A stretch of 16,087 nucleotides of DNA from Limiplasma merdipullorum. GTDB taxonomy: Bacteria; Bacillota; Clostridia; Christensenellales; Aristaeellaceae. Made by a program: the position numbers and the translations under genes. The stretch spans positions 1-16,087 of the forward strand of contig DVHQ01000132.1 of NCBI GenBank assembly GCA_018711955.1, in the 5' to 3' direction. Under the pieces are notes generated by a model, which saw nothing but the letters and a program-made list of their open reading frames with translations, was not told the DNA's origin and searched no databases. Shown here piece by piece: positions 13,901-16,087 of the stretch; within the stretch, counting starts at the first letter, position 1; every line of letters begins with the position of its first letter.

Positions 13901-14152
13901 TTAGTCGTGCTCCTGTTGCTTCATTTCTGCCAGGCACTTTTCGCATACCAGCTTGCCCTTGAAGAGCGTGACGTTGCGTGCGTCATTGCAGAAAATGCAA
14001 CCGGGCTGATATTTTTTAAGGATGATCTCGTCGCCTTCGGTAAAAATCTCAAGGGTATCCTTGATGGCAATATCCATGGTTTTTCTTAGCTCGATCGGGA
14101 TCACAATGCGGCCCAGATTGTCCAATTTACGCACCACGCCGGTCGATTTCAT
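13901..14152 (-). CDS. abrB: AbrB/SpoVT-type transition-state regulator with zinc ribbon
   Basis: DNA-binding regulator of 83 aa. The N-terminal swapped-hairpin domain, MKSTGVVRKLDNLGRIVIPI (1-20) with ELRKTMDI and DEIILKKY, is close to Bacillus AbrB, the repressor of post-exponential genes. The C-terminal half differs. Instead of the Bacillus tetramerisation domain it has a C52-x2-C55 and C70-x2-C73 pair, a small zinc ribbon of the sort found in clostridial AbrB-like proteins. The ATG is set by family alignment and by GGAGGG (14166-14161) with 8-nt spacing; the frame is open upstream to 14266. It is divergent from spmA across an AT-rich region and shares a terminator with thioredoxin. Spo0A control and autorepression are expected from the family, not shown here. 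Confidence 0.92.
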   Translation of the reverse strand: MKSTGVVRKLDNLGRIVIPIELRKTMDIAIKDTLEIFTEGDEIILKKYQPGCIFCNDARNVTLFKGKLVCEKCLAEMKQQEHD

Positions 14153-14222
14153 ATTCCAAGCCCTCCACTTCTCAAAAAGCAGACATATTTCCGCGTAGGA
14201 CCAAATCCCACCGGATAACATA

Positions 14223-14251
14223 AAAATACAACCCAGTGAATAATCTGTCAA
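14223..14251 (-). promoter_or_regulatory. Sigma-A promoter of abrB
   Basis: On the minus strand: a perfect TTGACA (14251-14246), a 17-nt spacer, and TATTTT (14228-14223). The leader is about 65 nt, with the ribosome binding site at 14166-14161. Confidence 0.85.
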
Positions 14252-14259
14252 TGGTCCAT

Positions 14260-14288
14260 TTGGCACCAGAATGAACCATATACATAAA
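14260..14288 (+). promoter_or_regulatory. Weak candidate promoter of spmA-spmB
   Basis: TTGGCA (14260-14265), a 17-nt spacer, and CATAAA (14283-14288) form a poor sigma-A match, back to back with the abrB promoter. I found no convincing sporulation-sigma (E, F or G) match, although spm genes are sporulation-controlled in Bacillus. Confidence 0.3.
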
Positions 14289-14293
14289 ATTAG

Positions 14294-14325
14294 GTGTAAA
14301 AATAAAATTGTTTCAAAAATTACAC
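14294..14325. repeat. Inverted repeat in the AT-rich abrB-spmA region
   Basis: GTGTAA (14294-14299) and TTACAC (14320-14325) are perfect arms around a 20-nt A/T-rich centre; a third GTGTA lies at 14336-14340. The region 14271-14350 is far more AT-rich than its surroundings. It is a candidate regulator site upstream of spmA; AbrB-type proteins favour AT-rich DNA. Confidence 0.45.
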
Positions 14326-14363
14326 ATTAAAATTAGTGTATATTTATAGGATGGTGAGGTGTT

Positions 14364-14954
14364 TTGGCGCTTCAATGGCTATGGCTTGCAATGACCGGAG
14401 GCTCCCTTGTATATGCGGCTTTCTGTGGGCGCGGGCCGGAAATGCTGGCCGCTGCGCTGGGAGCCACGGCGGACGCTATCACCCTGACGCTGACGCTGGG
14501 AGCGGGCTACCTGCTGTTTTGCGGCTGGATGAGGATTCTTCAGGCGCTGGGCGCGCCCGGAGCACTGGAGCGGCTTGTGCACCCCGCGCTGCGTGTGCTC
14601 ATGCCCGGCGTGCGGGGAAAAGAGGCGCGCCAGGCCGTATGCATGAATCTGTCGATGAACATGCTGGGACTGGGCAACGCGGCCACGCCACAGGGGATGG
14701 AGGCCATGCGCCTGATGGAGGAGGAGCGCAAAAAAGCGCCCTGCGTCGAACATGATATGTATATGCTGCTGATTCTCAATGCGACCAGCATCCAGCTGAT
14801 TCCCACCACGGTGCTGGCGCTGCGGGCAGCGGCTGGATCGGCGGATGCGGGCGCCATCGTGCTGCCCAGCCTGGTATGCACGGCCGTATCCACGGCGGTG
14901 GGCGCGGTGCTGGGGCTGATCTGCCGCCGAAGAAGGGAGGCGCGCCGTGCTTAG
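14364..14954 (+). CDS. spmA: Spore maturation protein A
   Basis: Integral membrane protein of 196 aa, the same length as Bacillus SpmA, needed with SpmB for full dehydration of the spore core. It belongs to the nucleoside-transporter/gate family. Hydrophobic segments alternate with conserved polar motifs: the N-terminal WLWLAMTGGSLVYA, MNLSMNMLGLGNAATPQGMEAM (from 94, broken by conserved Gly, Asn and Pro) and LIPTTVLALR (145-154). The C-terminus is a membrane segment followed by a basic RRRREARRA end. The TTG start is chosen because it aligns with the family N-terminus and an upstream stop at 14355 leaves no earlier option; GGTGAGG or GGATGG just upstream serves as ribosome binding site. It overlaps spmB by 8 nt. 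No dacB precedes it, unlike in Bacillus. Confidence 0.93.
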   Translation: MALQWLWLAMTGGSLVYAAFCGRGPEMLAAALGATADAITLTLTLGAGYLLFCGWMRILQALGAPGALERLVHPALRVLMPGVRGKEARQAVCMNLSMNMLGLGNAATPQGMEAMRLMEEERKKAPCVEHDMYMLLILNATSIQLIPTTVLALRAAAGSADAGAIVLPSLVCTAVSTAVGAVLGLICRRRREARRA

Positions 14955-15450
14955 CGGGCTGATTGTGCCGGGATGCCTGCTGGCAACGCTTCTGGCGGCC
15001 GCCTGCCGCCGGCTGCCGGCGTATGATCTGTTTGTGGAGGGGGCGCGCGAGGGCATAGCGGTGGCGGTGCGCGTGCTGCCCAATCTGGCGGCCATGCTGG
15101 TGGCGATTGGGCTGATGCAGGCGTCCGGACTGATGGATGCGCTGTGCCGTCTGGCGGCTCCGGCGTTTGAGTGGCTGGGCCTGCCGGGCGAGGTGGCGCC
15201 GCTGGTGCTGCTTCGGCCCATGAGCGGGTCCGCCTCGCTGGCCCTGGTGGAAAAGCTGCTCGCCCAATACGGCGCGGACAGCCGCGTGGGCCTGGTGGCC
15301 AGCACCGTGATGGGTTCCAGCGAAACCATCTTTTACACCGTGTGCGTGTACATGAGCGCCATCGACCGCAAGTCCACCGGCTATGCCGTGCCCTGCTCGC
15401 TCGTGGGCGCGCTGGCAGGAACCGTGCTTGCGGGCGCGCTTTTTCGTTGA
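14947..15450 (+). CDS. spmB: Spore maturation protein B
   Basis: Partner of SpmA, 167 aa (Bacillus SpmB is about 178), an integral membrane protein of the gate-domain family. Visible are AREGIAVAVRVLPNLAAMLVA (from 33), PLVLLRPMSGSASLALVE (85-102, the conserved RPMSGS) and GSSETIFYTVCVYM (123-136). The start is GTG at 14947, with GGGAGG (14935-14940) 6 nt upstream inside the end of spmA; the 8-nt overlap implies coupled translation. The stop codon lies inside the -35 box of the metG promoter. In Bacillus the pair acts in the forespore and mother cell during spore core dehydration and heat resistance. Confidence 0.93.
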   Translation: MLSGLIVPGCLLATLLAAACRRLPAYDLFVEGAREGIAVAVRVLPNLAAMLVAIGLMQASGLMDALCRLAAPAFEWLGLPGEVAPLVLLRPMSGSASLALVEKLLAQYGADSRVGLVASTVMGSSETIFYTVCVYMSAIDRKSTGYAVPCSLVGALAGTVLAGALFR

Positions 15451-15474
15451 CAAGCGCAAAAAATCGGGTATAAT
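15447..15474 (+). promoter_or_regulatory. Sigma-A promoter of the metG T-box transcript
   Basis: A perfect TTGACA (15447-15452), a 16-nt spacer, and a perfect TATAAT (15469-15474). The -35 box contains the TGA stop of spmB, so the promoter is embedded at the end of the spm operon. Confidence 0.92.
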
Positions 15475-15480
15475 AGGGGC

Positions 15481-15724
15481 GATAAGCGCATACAGGCGAT
15501 GAGCGGGAGAGTACCGCCCCACGTCCAGCCAAAGAGAGCCGCGGCAGGTGAAAAGCGGCGCGGGCGCGGCGGGAACATGGCCCGGGAGCTTCTCCGTCCG
15601 ACAGGTAGGGCGGAGCGGTCGGCACCGTTACAGGCCTGCGATCATCAAGGATCGTAAGCGATAAACCAAGGGTGGTACCGCGGGTCAAGCCCGCCCCTTT
15701 TCTGACGGGGCGCGGCTTTTTTGA
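15481..15724 (+). promoter_or_regulatory. T-box riboswitch leader, methionine specifier
   Basis: tRNA-sensing leader that prevents termination when uncharged tRNA-Met binds. Seen in order: an AGTA-type specifier-loop strand in GGGAGAGTACC, the distal stem I segment AGAGAGCCGCGG with GGTGAAAAGCGG, the specifier ATG (15577-15579) in GGGAACATGGCCC, a further hairpin around 15590-15615, and the T-box core AGGGTGGTACCGCGG (15669-15683). In the core, TGGT (15673-15676) would pair with the ACCA end of tRNA-Met. The competing terminator follows. The ATG specifier agrees with metG downstream. Confidence 0.93.
15688..15722 (+). terminator. T-box intrinsic terminator upstream of metG
   Basis: Arms 15688-15697 and 15707-15717 pair with one bulged C and are followed by six T (15717-15722). 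The 5' arm lies just behind the T-box core, as expected for the mutually exclusive antiterminator. Confidence 0.88.
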
Positions 15725-15748
15725 TTCATCGAGGAGGGGGAAGCGCAC

Positions 15749-16087
15749 ATGCCCAACAAGGAGACCTTCTATATCACGACGCCTATCTATTATCCCAGCG
15801 ATAATCTGCACATCGGCCATGCCTATACCACAGTTGCGGCCGATACGATGGCGCGCTTCAAAAAACAGGAAGGCTACGATACCTTCTTTTTGACCGGCAC
15901 CGATGAGCACGGCCAGAAGATCGAACGCAAGGCCCAGGCGAAAGGGGTTACGCCGCAGGCTTACGTGGACGAGATCGTTCGCGGCATCAAAGAGCTCTGG
16001 AAGCTGATGGACGTCGATTATGACGATTTCATCCGCACCTCCGACGAGCGGCATGTCAAGGCGGTTCAGAAGATTTTCCGCAGGCTC
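15749..16087 (+). CDS. metG: Methionyl-tRNA synthetase, N-terminal part (cut by window end)
   Basis: Class I aminoacyl-tRNA synthetase that charges tRNA-Met. The first 113 residues are present. FYITTPIYYPSDNLHIGHAY (7-26) contains the HIGH signature (H21-H24), followed by the Rossmann-fold stretch FLTGTDEHGQKIE, both typical of MetRS. ITTPIYYP marks the group; the later KMSKS motif and C-terminal domain lie beyond the window. The ATG follows GAGGAGGGGG (15731-15740) with 8-nt spacing. The gene is controlled by the methionine T-box upstream. The reading frame is open through the last base. Confidence 0.96.
   Translation, partial: MPNKETFYITTPIYYPSDNLHIGHAYTTVAADTMARFKKQEGYDTFFLTGTDEHGQKIERKAQAKGVTPQAYVDEIVRGIKELWKLMDVDYDDFIRTSDERHVKAVQKIFRRL

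Noticed and set aside
14236..14262. TGAATA as a -35 of a forespore sigma-G promoter for spmA
   Set aside because: No CATACTA-like -10 lies at 17-18 nt, so the match is to half a promoter only.
14379..16054. Long minus-strand open frames across spmA, spmB, the T-box and metG
   Set aside because: They run through a T-box RNA and through three recognised plus-strand genes, and have Arg/Pro/Ala-rich composition without domains.

Overview
The window is a 16 kb chromosomal piece from a GC-rich (roughly 60%) member of the Firmicutes, most likely a spore-forming clostridial lineage. The evidence is ftsZ followed by darA-holB-ricT (the yaaQ-holB-yaaT order known from Bacillus), an AbrB-type regulator, the spore maturation pair spmA-spmB, and a methionine T-box in front of metG. 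Strong Shine-Dalgarno sites and near-consensus sigma-A promoters are frequent, and TTG or GTG start codons are common. Placement below class level is inference. I saw no tRNA or rRNA gene, CRISPR array, insertion sequence or phage gene.

Layout: (1) 1-4105, + strand: ftsZ with its terminator, then an operon of darA (c-di-AMP receptor), holB (clamp-loader delta prime) and ricT (PSP1 / Y-complex protein). (2) 4131-4899, +: a monocistronic 2[4Fe-4S] ferredoxin with its own promoter and terminator, then a small NTF2/SnoaL-like protein. (3) 4934-7058, - strand: a CNNM/CorC-type membrane protein translationally coupled to a HAD phosphatase. (4) 7091-8991, -: a WecE-type sugar aminotransferase with its own promoter, followed by an HdeD/DUF308 membrane protein. 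(5) 8988-11471, -: a compact operon of an N-formylglutamate-amidohydrolase-like protein and two RimK-type ATP-grasp ligases. It is divergent from a MATE transporter (11486-12924, +), and a perfect short inverted repeat lies between the two -35 boxes. (6) 12932-13423, -: a hypoxanthine-DNA glycosylase. (7) 13520-13828, +: thioredoxin, sharing a bidirectional terminator with an abrB-like gene (-). (8) 14364-15450, +: spmA-spmB. (9) 15447-16087, +: promoter, methionine T-box leader and the 5' part of metG, cut by the window edge.

Most genes are core Firmicutes housekeeping or stress functions. The least explained unit is the amidohydrolase-like / ATP-grasp / ATP-grasp operon, with the orphan wecE beside it and the MATE exporter opposite. 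It looks like a small peptide- or amino-acid-ligation pathway of unknown product. Other points worth a second look are the very long Gln/Gly/Met/Pro-rich linker of FtsZ with an in-frame duplicated segment, the charged tail on RicT, the zinc-ribbon form of AbrB, and the AT-rich divergent region between abrB and spmA.
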